This document shows positions 11,250-21,524 of a DNA stretch of 64,000 nt, one piece after another. The translations under genes and the position numbers were made by a program. Position 1 is the stretch's first letter. Every line of letters starts with the position of its first letter. A model generated the notes under the pieces. It did no database searches. It was not told the origin of the DNA and saw only the letters and a list, made by a program, of their open reading frames with translations. This stretch comes from Melitaea cinxia. Lineage: Eukaryota; Arthropoda; Insecta; Lepidoptera; Nymphalidae. The stretch spans positions 1,947,001-2,011,000 of the forward strand of contig NC_059401.1 of assembly GCF_905220565.1 (NCBI RefSeq), read 5' to 3'.

Positions 11250-12124
11250 CATCGTCGTCGGGTTTTGTTGATTCTGAAATGTTCTTAATTAAAGGATGGG
11301 TAAGGTTAGCTGGATGGTCTAATGAATCATTAACTCTCGTAAACAAATCTCGTTCCGTCTGATTTTTATCTTTGACTTTAGATTTGTCATCCAATAATTC
11401 GTTTGGATATATTTCTGAACGATTCTTGTGTATTTTTATATCATCAACATCAGAACTTCTATTGAATGTTGATGAATAATCGTGAAATAGCTTTGATCGC
11501 GTTTCGTCATCTATTTTAAGTTTACCCATTGTCTCATCTTTTGTGTGACCCATTTTTCTACTTTGCCTTATTTCTCTTATTGTTGTCTTTTTATAATCAT
11601 TGGCTATATTATTTGCTTCTGTTCCAATTAAATTGTCTGTATCGTTATAATCTATATGATGTATATCTGTTTTAATGTTTTTTGCTAATTTAGTATCGTT
11701 TGGTAGTAAATTTTTAGAGTCATTCTCATTATTATATGGATTATTTAATATATCATTAAACGTTTCTCTGGAGTTTTTTTCTTTTTCTATGTTATGTTTT
11801 CTTCTAAATCTATTTAAGAGAGCCTGATATGTGCTCACTGTATTAATATCATTTTCTAATGAATTCGATTTTGCTTGATATATATCAATACTAAAATTTG
11901 ATTTATTTGTAACATTCCTTTCTTCTATTTTGTTTATAGAATTGTTTGGCTTAGCAAAGTTGAGACTATTCATTTGTGTTTGAACCATAGGAAATATTAA
12001 AAGGATTAAGGGTAGGGTAAGGATAAAGTGGGTAATGTTTAAGGCGGACTCTTGAAGGGACGAACAGAGGTAGGTTGGCCGACGTGGACCCCTCATACCA
12101 GGCCGGCGGTCAGCGCCGACTACG
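11250..12124 (-). CDS. Exon of a putative secreted or membrane protein, Asn/Asp/Lys-rich
   Basis: Reading on the minus strand, TATTTTCTTTCAG just above 12124 is a good 3' splice site, and GATG|GTAAGTAAA at 11250/11249 is a strong 5' splice site, giving an internal exon of about 875 bp ending in phase 1. The first ATG is at 12096-12094 with G at -3; the frame is open back to the acceptor, so an upstream start is possible. Residues 20-40 are strongly hydrophobic (FILTLPLILLIFP), fitting a signal peptide or anchor. The rest is hydrophilic and low-complexity, with many N-glycosylation sequons (NVT, NKS, NFS, NDT, NRS, NQT, NDS, NLT, NIS) and a furin-like RFRR at 96-99. I do not recognise the protein; the N-terminal exon of a receptor or pro-protein are both possible. 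No neighbouring exon could be identified. The exon reading is convincing; the function is unknown. Confidence 0.6.
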
Positions 12125-12309
12125 CTGAAAGAAAATACAGTTATTAATTATTTATACGTTTTAATGTTGAGATCCGAAATAGATTGGTTCAAAAATTTAT
12201 ATGTAAAAGTCCAAAGAAGAGTTTTCACTTTTTCGGTATTATATTGCTAGTATTTTTGATTTCATTAATTAGCTTTCAATTAGTATACAAACGAAATAGT
12301 TGTTAATGC
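12125..12309 (-). other. Probable intron upstream of the exon
   Basis: AT-rich sequence 5' of the acceptor on the minus strand. No upstream exon recognised. Confidence 0.35.
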
Positions 12310-12662
12310 CTATTATCTCCACCCTCTTACCAATAAATAAAATTGGAGTGTCTGTTTGTAATATTAAAATAACCGCTTTTTACTAAATTCATGTATACGG
12401 TACATATATCAAAATAACATTTTGGTATATGTATAACATTTTTTACAGTTTTTGTCTGTCTCTCTGTCAGTCTGTCTGTTTGTTCCGGCCAATCTCTGAA
12501 ACGGCTTGACCGATTTTGACGGGAATTTCACTGGCAGATAGCTGATGTAATAAAGAGTAACTTAGGCTACTTATATATTTGATTTTTTTATAACTCTGCC
12601 AACTGAAAAAAACTATTGTGTTTATTTCAATACAGACGAAGTCGCGGGCACAGCCAGTATAA
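12310..12662 (-). repeat. Interspersed repeat, family E
   Basis: Reverse-oriented copy: starts (plus strand) CAATAAATAAAATTGGAGTG and ends CGAAGTCGCGGGCACAGCCA. Contains the CTGTCTGTCTGT-type run and TCTCTGAAACGGCTTGACCG. About nine copies or fragments occur in the window. Confidence 0.75.
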
Positions 12663-13366
12663 TATAAAAAATTCTTGTATACAGATAAAAAAATAAATGC
12701 AATTTTTTGAGTAAATAATAATATTTAACGTAAATATGATTGTTAAACTTTTAAGGGAAAAATTCGTATAACCTTGCTTAACAAAAGAGGTCAAATGAAA
12801 AGGTACATTTGCTTTTTATTACGTTAGCATTTTCACGTAACAGGGTGTTGATGGAAGCTCCGTATATCAAGACTATATATAGACTATAGCATAGACTATG
12901 TACGTGACGAAATTATTTTCAAAATTCGGGGTGCTTGGGACGGCAACCTCTACTTTTAAGATGAGTGTATGGTAACGAGATTTGTTGAATTAATACTAAA
13001 AATAAATACACGAAAGAATTTAATGAGTACACTACTAGATATGTCTTGTGGTTTTACTTGTTTATTTTGCAATGCTGGCGAATACATTTAACTGATTTAG
13101 ATTCTCAGCTATATACATAAAAAGATGTGTAACAACTAATTCTGTAAATCTGTGAATTTACTGGATTTCTATTCACATGCATTAGTTGTCTACAAAGTGT
13201 TATTGTAAAGCATTTTAGTCAAGAAGATATGGACGTGAGACCAAATTATTAGAAATATTATGGGAGTAATCCTAAAGGGAAATAATAATAATAATAAAAA
13301 ATAGCTTAGTATAAGAATCTCGCAATAAATAATTACGCAATATCTGTTTTATTTCTATGTGTTTAT
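12663..13366. other. Unrecognised AT-rich sequence
   Basis: No frame or repeat supported. Confidence 0.45.
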
Positions 13367-13377
13367 GTATTTGTTTT

Positions 13378-13721
13378 GACGCCGCGTTGGCGCAACGGTT
13401 GCAGCCATGGATTGTACCTGTTGCGCTGGCAGTTGCTGGTTCGATCCCCGCACATGACAAACATTTGTATTGGGCATACAGGTGTTTGTCGTGGTCTGGG
13501 TGTTTGTGTAGTCTTTGTGGGTCTCCCCACCGTGTCTCGGAGAGCACGTTAAGCCGTCGGTCCCGGTTGTTATCATGTACACCTGATAGCGATCGTTACT
13601 CATAGTAGGAATATATCCGCCAACCCGCATTGGAGCAGCGTGGTGGATTAAGCTCTGATCCTTCTCCTGCACGGGGAAAGAGGCCTATGCCCAGTAGTGG
13701 GATATTACAGGCTGATGCGAC
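13378..13721 (+). mobile_element. SINE family A, full length with TSD
   Basis: A tRNA-derived head: A-box-like TTGGCGCAACGG and B-box GGTTCGATCCC, followed by a conserved body (GCACGTTAAGCCGTCGGTCC, TGATAGCGATCGTTACTCAT) and the end GGGATATTACAGGCTGATGC. An 11-bp target-site duplication GTATTTGTTTT flanks it (13367-13377, 13722-13732). It resembles the SINEs called Metulj in butterflies, from memory only. Transcribed by RNA polymerase III from the internal boxes if active. The frames of 82-105 codons over it are shadows. Confidence 0.85.
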
Positions 13722-13732
13722 GTATTTGTTTT

Positions 13733-14504
13733 CCTATCAAGTCTCTAAAATATCTTTTGGAGTTTACTCAATATGAGGAGAAAATATGAGGATTAAAATC
13801 TACTGAACGAATGACCTCGTTACGTTTCTCGTAACGCCATCTATCAGAACCCAATAGAGTTCCGATAGACAACGACGTTTTCTAATATCCCAATAAGGTT
13901 CCGATAGTTGGCGTTATTTAATTCGATTATTTACCATTTGATATAGTGTTAATCTTTTTCTTAGACTTGTAAGCCTTTTTTGTGCCTATTTAGACAGTCG
14001 ATCTGAAGGAGTAAGCTCTAGTCGTGTGTCGGAGCTGACACAGACTCTCTTTTTCTTATTTTTATTGGTATTGTTTAATGAAAGGTAAAACATTGCCCTT
14101 TAAAATGAATGGCTTATTTGTGTCTGTGTTATATTATTATTGTGAATTTAACAGGAACCTTTTCATCATTCAAAATCATGAATTCAATTGAAGTTTTATA
14201 ACGGAAGTTAGGACGAAGAAAATCAATTTCAAATCAATTTCAGAACTTGAACAGCTTGTTTGTTCAACATTATGAAATTACGATTGAATATTCAGTTTTC
14301 TGAAATCATTAAAATCTGAAATCTACGAAAAATTTAAAATTTGTTAGTCCTTTTTCCAATATTTTTAGGTTAGTGGTGGCAAAAGTCGCTCAAAGTGAAT
14401 ACTTATATTTATTTTTATATAACGTTCAATAATATATGTTTATAATTTGATTGATACTTAATTGCAAAGCAAAAATATTCTTTTTGTACTTACATAGAAA
14501 AACT
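13733..14504. other. Old repeat block then unrecognised sequence
   Basis: Near 13797-13920 the block AAAATCTACTGAACGAATGA is shared with 2905. It is followed by two imperfect copies of a unit ending GGTTCCGATAG or AGTTCCGATAG (about 13856 and 13890). The rest is AT-rich and unidentified. Confidence 0.4.
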
Positions 14505-14690
14505 GATTTAAATACGTGTTATTAGTGATAACTCCAAAGCTTGTTCTCAGAACTCAGATCAAATCAGAGTAGATCTCGCTCAGATCAGAGTAGATCAAAT
14601 TTCAATAAAACCACGTGAAAAGTACAAAGCGTATAGCTATCGAGTACAAAAAGAATTATCAAAATCGGTAAATCCAGTGACAAGTTTTGG
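14505..14690 (+). repeat. Family I fragment, degraded
   Basis: TACGTGTTATTAGTGATAAC, then CAGATC motifs, then AATTATCAAAATCGGTAAAT and CCAGTGACAAGTTT match the inside of family I. Both ends are lost. Confidence 0.45.
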
Positions 14691-14752
14691 GGTGTCAAAA
14701 GAGTTGTTAAATTATATTTAATTTGTCGGAATTGTCCAAATATTGGACTAGG

Positions 14753-15012
14753 AAGGTCAAACAAGCGTAGGACTCACCCGATTACCGTAGTTTATAGACA
14801 AACCTCTGCAACACCAGAAGCATCGCAAGCGCGTTGTCGACCCTATCCCCAATTCCCTCTAAAAGCTCTAGTCACCTTGCTCTTTATTAATAACATAACA
14901 CTGCTTCAAAACAATATTATTTACCTGTGATCTTCTGTAAGGTCAAGGTACTACCGCAGTTGGGCTGCTCCATATTTTGAACAGGATTTCCTGCTCTGCC
15001 TTACCTCAGTTA
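14753..15012 (+). repeat. Interspersed repeat, family C
   Basis: Starts GTCAAACAAGCGTAGGACTC and ends TGCTCTGCCTTACCTCAGTT. The central hairpin is partly mismatched. Confidence 0.7.
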
Positions 15013-16579
15013 AATTAAAAAATAAAAATAATTTATAGATATTGGTTCCAGCTAACGTTTGTCAGGTAAAGTATTTTAAAATTTCTTTCTTTAACTCCGC
15101 TAGAATATTTATTGTATATTGATAAACAGTTTAATAAGCCTGTTCGTATTTTAACAAGCTCTAAAGAAATCAAAACCAATATTGCAGCGTTGAAAGGTAG
15201 CCTTTGACATTTAAATTTTAATTCAATTCTCGTTATAGCCTGAATAACGCAAGAAACAGGAGCTTATTAAAATTTATTAAATTTAAAATGAAAAGTAACA
15301 TTTAAATAGAATGAATATTGTTCAATAAAGTGATGCCAGACATTGATTTTCATAATAATTTACATATGATTGTTAATTTTATCACTACAAAATAAGTTTG
15401 ATATAGAATGTTAATCTGTCCTAATATTAAGTAGGAAAGCAACTCTGTCCGTCTGTATACCTTTATAGGCTTTCATACTAAAGTTAATAATTCGATTTTG
15501 ATAAAATTTGGCAAAGAGACAGGTTAAAACTTGGGAAAGGACATTGCATATCGCAAAAAGGCTTGTATGTAATAAACACAATTATAACTTACAAATTTAT
15601 AATTATTAAATTTATATAGCGTATTGAGCATAAATTATTTATTTTGAAATTATTAATCTCTCAACGCAGCTCTCAGCAAAAACTGACATTCTTTGAAGAT
15701 ATCTGTTTCTACTTGGTTGGTTTCTCGATAGATTTAGATCAAAAAATAGATAAAAGATTCAACTTTGACCCATTTAAAATCTGTTAAGATAATACATCAA
15801 TAATATTACTGTCATGATCTGTAACTTAAAATTAACTGCAACAACCGAGTAATTTCAATATTGGAAAAATACATTCTCTCAAATAAGTAAATGTTAGGTT
15901 AGAGCTTAATACACTAAGCTACTATACTTCTGACAAGCGATTCATATTGCAGATATTTTCCTATTATTCTCTTTTACCAATTAGACACAATACATTTTTA
16001 AACTGTATTAATTTTAGTAGTATCCCTCGGTATAGTTTTAAATATTCGAAACAATACCATCAACTAACTCCCAAGCAGTAGCACTGACATATAACTGGTT
16101 TCAAAGTTTTCATGGCCCATAAGCTGTTATAATTTTATGAATGCATTTTATATCAAAATACAAAGAAAACTTGAAGCAATCTTCGCATCGGTATCAGCAC
16201 GCGCGCAAACAGCGTCTTACATTATGCATCGTCATTCCAGTGCAGCGCATACTAATCACGAGACGACGGACTCGAACAACTCGAACAGGCATCGTATAAT
16301 TTTATGTATAGTTTATATAATTTGTGTCTTGTATAATTAATTTGAGGATGTTTGTTAAGTTAAACAATTAACGATGCGTTGATGACGGTACGTTTTGTAA
16401 CATATTTTTAAAACATTATGTAATGACACTATTAAATTAACAGTAATTTCTTTTTCCAAATTTGACTTCTGTATTTTCACTACAGTTTAAAATTTAAAAA
16501 AAAAATAGTTTATAATTGATTTTTTTGCCTAAGGCAACATTGTTAGTGTATTTTTTTTCTATATGAAGGAAAATATTGA
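15013..16579. other. Unrecognised AT-rich sequence
   Basis: Contains a generic repeat-like piece near 15410-15560 (ACTCTGTCCGTCTGTATACC) and a less AT-rich stretch at 16185-16295 in which a 67-codon frame is open. No function is supported. Confidence 0.35.
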
Positions 16580-16885
16580 GTGTGTGTACATCGGAGATCA
16601 CTTAAAAACAGAAATATCAACCACTGCCTGTTGACTTCTTTTAAAATAATGGCTCAGTTAAGGTATTGTAAATTTACGTTAGAATTTAACCTGCCTAATG
16701 AATGTTTGATAGAACCAATGCAATCTACGTTATACTCCACATATCCTTACCATAATCAAAAACAGTTTTACAAACTCATTGCGAAGAAGTCGGCTGACAT
16801 TGAACGATGGAGTTTTGTGGAACATTTATCAGGATTTCCTCAAAGATGTGCCTTCATTTCCTTTTTTTTAAATAAAGGATTTTGA
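16580..16885 (+). CDS. Open frame of up to 101 codons, unknown
   Basis: The frame has two possible starts, 16580 and an internal ATG at 16649 (product MAQLRYCKF...). The last 80 residues have a balanced, protein-like composition, with tryptophan, cysteine and aromatic residues (for example KKSADIERWSFVEHLSGF), unlike the Ile/Lys/Asn-rich frames around it. AATAAA overlaps the last codons (16871-16876). The sequence before TTAAGG (about 16657) ends in GGCTCAG and could be an acceptor, but its pyrimidine tract is poor. I do not recognise the protein. It could be an exon, an old transposon coding remnant or chance. Confidence 0.2.
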   Translation: MCVHRRSLKNRNINHCLLTSFKIMAQLRYCKFTLEFNLPNECLIEPMQSTLYSTYPYHNQKQFYKLIAKKSADIERWSFVEHLSGFPQRCAFISFFLNKGF

Positions 16886-17140
16886 GTGTGTAATTTTTTG
16901 GGTTTCCGTTTTGATTTATATGAAAATAATGTCTTAATAAAAATACTCGATTTTACTACCCCCAATCCAGTTTGACTACGTTTTTTTTAATAGTTTATCT
17001 CTAATATAGATCAAGGGCACAATTAAGTTTGGCGTTACCAATAGGAAATTGACATGTAATTTTTAATGTGACTAACATAACATAACAATACACTTTTTTT
17101 TGTTGTTGTTTGTTTATTAAAATCATTGTTTATTAAAATT

Positions 17141-17217
17141 GTTTATTAAAATCAATTTGCTATATATTATTTATTTTTTCAAAATAAATAATATATAGCA
17201 AATTGATTTTAATAAAC
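17141..17217. repeat. Perfect 37-bp inverted repeat with 3-nt loop
   Basis: Arms 17141-17177 and 17181-17217 are exact complements around a TTC loop. The arm starts GTTTATTAAAATCAATTTGC. Just upstream the arm's first half is also repeated in tandem (GTTTATTAAAAT at about 17111, 17129 and 17141). A long foldback with no mismatches is young or maintained. No coding region adjoins it. Confidence 0.9.
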
Positions 17218-17300
17218 TATCATAAGGGTCCAAAGGACGGCCTTATCGCTGAAAAGCGATCTCTTCCAGGCAACCTAGGGGCAGATATGACGGTATTGTG
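17218..17300 (-). repeat. CR1/Jockey-like LINE 3' UTR fragment
   Basis: AAAGGACGGCCTTATCGCTG and AGCGATCTCTTCCAGGCAAC match the 3' UTR of the LINE end at 7920-8255, in the same orientation. It abuts the 37-bp foldback. Confidence 0.5.
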
Positions 17301-17536
17301 TCGGTGTAGGTGTACAGATTGTGATCACATTTAAAGTGAGATTTGTTTATTTAAACGTTTAAATATACTTACATAAATATATATAAATACACACACATAC
17401 ATATATATAGTTTTATTCTAGTTGAATATCAAGAAAATGCTTCCTGACAGTCTTTTTAAAAAGAGAAAAAATTCCAAAGTCGAGAAACTTAAATAGTGAA
17501 AGATTTAGTAAAAAAGGAAAAGTACAATGTTAGTTA
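17301..17536. other. Unrecognised AT-rich sequence
   Basis: Short TA-rich run at about 17355-17410. Nothing else. Confidence 0.4.
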
Positions 17537-17716
17537 AAATTAATACTCCTCCGAAACGTGTGGACAGATTTTTATGAAATTTTGTGTGCATATTGAGTAG
17601 ATCTGAGAACCGGCCTAAATTTATTTTTCATACCCCTAAGTTCGGGTAAGGGGGGGGGGATAAATGAGGTTAATAATATACATGGCAAAACAACGTTTGC
17701 AGGGTCTGCTAGTGAT
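17537..17716 (-). repeat. Interspersed repeat, family F
   Basis: Reverse copy: ACTCCTCCGAAACG near the start, the G-run GGGTAAGGGGGGGGG, and the end AACGTTTGCAGGGTCTGCTA. Confidence 0.7.
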
Positions 17717-18579
17717 GATATAATAAATAAAATTAGGACGTTGTTCTTATTCGCAAAAGTAGTGTAAACATGAAGGAATTTTCATAATCTTTTGACTTTT
17801 ATGTTAGCATATATTTAGCTCAACAAAGGAGAGAAATAAATCTTCACATGATAATAAGAATATATTACAATTTTATGAATATCGCCGCCGAAATTGGCAC
17901 AATTTGCCTATTTTTATTGTCAATATATTTTGTGCCTCTTTAAAGCGTAGGACGTGACTTTCTTCTTTTCTCCTCAAATAGCCGTAAAAGCGGCACGACT
18001 TAGTACGTACACCAATAAAATGTATCATAAAAATATTACATAAAATCCATCTGAATTAATACCTCTTTCACACAAAGGGTTCTGATAGGAAATACGTTCA
18101 AACGAAACACGACCTTGTATCGACAGAATAATGTCGATATTGGTATGACTGTTTTATCAAAGGAGTACATTTATTGGGTGGCGATGCTTCACTTGATTTC
18201 ACGCTTCAGTTGAGAAATAAATTTTTTCTACTAATATCTTTTTATTTCGTATCAGGTCTGGTTTTAGCGTCAGTTCTTGATGTTACGGTCTTTTGATGAT
18301 ATTAAAACAATGAAACGATGAGGGTAGTTTGTAATTATATTACAATCCTATCAGACTTGTAACGGGTTTCATTATGATTATAATGTTATTTCTTTTGCGA
18401 AATTATTATTATGATTTTTTTTATATTTTATTCTGAGAGGACCAAAGTGGTGAGTGTTACTTATTTTATTATTGTTTGATATACAAGTATGTGATTACTG
18501 CACCAAACTTTATTGTTCTAAAAGTAAACGAAAAAAAGGGTAAAAAAACGTAAATTTGTATAATATTTTTTATTCACTT
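17717..18579. other. Unrecognised AT-rich sequence
   Basis: No feature supported. Confidence 0.45.
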
Positions 18580-18880
18580 CAGCTTAATACAGTCCACTGC
18601 TGGACATAGGCCTCCAAATACTCACGCCAAAAATGGCGTAAACTCATGTGTTTTGCCTATAGTCACTACGCTGGGCAGGTGGGTTGGTGACTGCAAAGCT
18701 GGTTTTGTCGCACCGAAGACGCTACTGCCCGTCTTCGGCCTGTGTATTTCAAAGCCAAGCAGTTGGATGGTTATCCCGCCATCAGTCGGCTTTTTCCAAG
18801 GTGGTAGTGGAACTGTGTTATCCCTTAGTCGCCTCTTACGACACCCACGGGAAAGAGAGGAGGTAGCTATATTCTTAATC
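18580..18880 (-). mobile_element. SINE family D with RTE-derived tail
   Basis: On the minus strand it runs from CCCGTGGGTGTCGTAAGAGG to GTCCAGCAGTGGACTGTATT. The final block is the nucleotide sequence that encodes the C-terminal YVQQWTA of RTE-type LINEs, so the 3' tail is shared with RTE. Several frames over it are shadows. Confidence 0.7.
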
Positions 18881-20796
18881 TTAGTAATAATTTTTATTAC
18901 TATTAATTTTTTTAAAGATGTGTGAGTGAGTGAAGTGTTGACACTTTTTAAAAAAAAGTCCCTAAAATTTTTATTAAACAATTAATTTAATATAGGTAAA
19001 ATGGGTATGTGGAAATAAAAACCTGTTTATAGTTTTAAATATATTTACTCCTTTTTTCGATTCAAATTGTTACATAAATCTATTGTAGCCGTGTTTTGAT
19101 TTATTTAATTATATAAATCTGTGTCAATGAAAACTTGCGTTTTTAAGTAATTGATGATTCCTCTGAGGGGCAAGTTCCTGCTTTAAAGACGTCTAACTCT
19201 TTGCTGTAATAAATTGATTTTATTTTTACATTTTTTTTAAAAATTAAGTTCCTGTTTTTTTATCTTTTCTCTTAGTTTATGTTTTCTAGGTGTATCAAAG
19301 ATTGAATCTTGGTTAAGGACTGATTTAGACTCCTCCGGTAGGTCCTAGAACAAAAAATATAACATTAAAATACGTAGTAGTAAGTAGCAGCATGTACTTG
19401 ATGGTACTCTGCAAAGTCCACGTTTTGTACTGTACATGTCAGCTTTATTAAAATGGTTTGAACAAACCAACTAGATGAGGATGGCTGTCGTTGTAGTTCA
19501 TTTCGGCTCAGTCGTAAAGCAGCTACCCATTCATCTCCTATTAAAATATTCGTTGGAAACCTAAAACCATGATATTTAGTAGTAAAATATGAGTAGTTAA
19601 TTCACAAATTTAAACAGAAACAAACGAGTTAAAAATTCATATTTAACTTGACTTCAATTTAGGAAAAACATAAAAATCACACAATAAAAAAAAAAAAACA
19701 ATAATGTTGTCCACTTTCTACTTAATTATTTTTCTATGATTGCCAACAATTTACTTACCCGCATTTTGGGCTAATGGAAATAAAAATTACTGGTAACACT
19801 CCCTTGGTACGTCATTTCGGGACATCGAAATTATAAGTTACGAATAACCTCAATATTATTTTGGAATAACAAGAAATATAAAGTTTTGTATGTACTTACG
19901 TGTGAAACGATATTTCTTCAGACTTTTTATTCACTTTGGTATTGTTTTTGCACCATTTAATTACATAAGAACGGCATTTTGAAGGCAAAGTTACTGTACG
20001 AGGTCCCATGAGATACTAACGAAAATGAGCGTAGTTTGATGCATATGTGTGCGTGAGCGCGTGTGTTTACTTGAAGGAGCCGAGTTTTGTGGCTTCAGTA
20101 ACAACAAAGGCCTCGCATTATCTACCTTTTTTTACTTGATCTATGGTTGGAGTCATACAAAAGTTACGCGCGTACATATATTTTGGCAGTTTATACCTAT
20201 TTATATGGATACTAGCTGTGCCAGGCAGTTTTTGCCCATATCCATCATACCCATGTCATTTGAGGAACGAAACGCACTAAATTATTATATATTTTAAAAA
20301 CTTCTTTCGTAAATAGAATATCCAACAAAAAAAACATTAAATTCGAGTTAGTATTTTCTGAGATAAACACGTCAAAGAAAACAAACAAAGCTTTAGCGTG
20401 GTGATAGAATAATAATAATAACAATAAGATTTATTTATTTTCTCACCACAATATTGTAAACTATAAAAGTTCTATAATATTGCACAGATAATTATATAAA
20501 ACGTTTTCAAATTGGAAATCCGTGCAAATACCATTTCCATCACACTGTTTCCAATCGTCGTGTTCTCGCAATTTCCCCAAGGCTTAGCGAATCTTGAAAT
20601 AAATTATGCCTCTATATGTTTCATATTTTCGTGAGTTAATTTTATTTTCATACAAGTGTCTTAATTCTACACTAAACCGTCAGGAAGGAAAACAATACTT
20701 TGTTTAAGAGTAGTACGGTCAGAAAAACTAAATCACTAACACATTTAACATACAATGTAAAGCGTAACTAATAGAAGTAAAAACATATGTATTTAA
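18881..20796. other. Unrecognised AT-rich sequence with one repeat head
   Basis: Near 20210-20370 a diverged ACTAGCTGTGCCAGGCAGTT begins a family G/H-like unit. The 82-codon frame at 20049-20297 runs into it and is not credible. Nothing else recognised. Confidence 0.4.
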
Positions 20797-21300
20797 AGAA
20801 TAGAATAGAGTAGAATAGAATAGAATAGAATAGAATAGAATAGAATGGAATAGAATGGAATAGAATGGAATAGAATGGAATAGAATGGAATAGAATGGAA
20901 TAGAATAGGATAGAATAGGATAGAATAGGATAGAATAGGATAGAATAGGATAGAATAGGATAGAATAGGATAGAATAGGATAGAATAGGATAGAATAGGA
21001 TAGAATAGGATAGAATAGGATAGAATAGGATAGAATAGGATAGAATAGGATAGAATAGGATAGAATAGGATAGAATAGGATAGAATAGGATAGAATAGGA
21101 TAGAATAGGATAGAATAGGATAGAATAGGATAGAATAGGATAGAATAGGATAGAATAGAATAGAATAGAATAGAATAGAATAGAATAGAATAGAATAGAA
21201 TAGAATAGAATAGAATAGAATAGAATAGAATAGAATAGAATAGAATAGAATAGAATAGAATAGAATAGAATAGAATAGAATAGAATAGAATAGAATGCAA
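20797..21300. repeat. Pentanucleotide tandem array with segmented 10-bp units
   Basis: Built on TAGAA. From left to right: TAGAA units, six units of TAGAATGGAA (20841-20900), 25 units of TAGAATAGGA (20901-21150), then about 29 TAGAA units (21151-21295), fading into degenerate copies to about 21380. Minus-strand frames of about 200 codons (YSILFYPILS repeats) are by-products of a 5-bp period without stop codons. Confidence 0.95.
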
Positions 21301-21406
21301 TATGATGGAATACAATGGAATATGATAAAACAAAAAGTAATAGAGCAAAACAGAATGAAACAGAACGGTACAAAACCGAAGATAATATTTTTTACAGTAA
21401 CGTAAG

Positions 21407-21524
21407 TAAAAGTAACTTAGGCTACTTTTATTTTTGATTTTTTTTTATAACTCTGCGAACTGAACAACAACTATTTTGTTTAATTACATACTGATGAAGT
21501 CGCAGGCACAGCTAGTATAATATA
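21407..21524 (-). repeat. Family E, 3'-terminal part only
   Basis: GTAACTTAGGCTACTTTTAT to GATGAAGTCGCAGGCACAGC. The rest of the family is absent. Confidence 0.6.

Noticed and set aside
13357..13672. Frames of 82-105 codons on both strands
   Set aside because: They lie on SINE A; the same frames recur on the other SINE copy at 26332-26617.
16137..16340. 67-codon plus frame
   Set aside because: Starts and ends in AT-rich text, with no coding composition except in a 100-bp middle. No splice signals.
18622..18981. 119-codon minus frame and plus-strand partners
   Set aside because: They lie on SINE D and recur in other copies. Only the last few codons reflect an RTE coding end.
20728..21373. 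Two minus-strand frames of about 200 codons (YSILFYPILS repeats)
   Set aside because: They are the translation of a 5-bp tandem array without stop codons. No gene signals.
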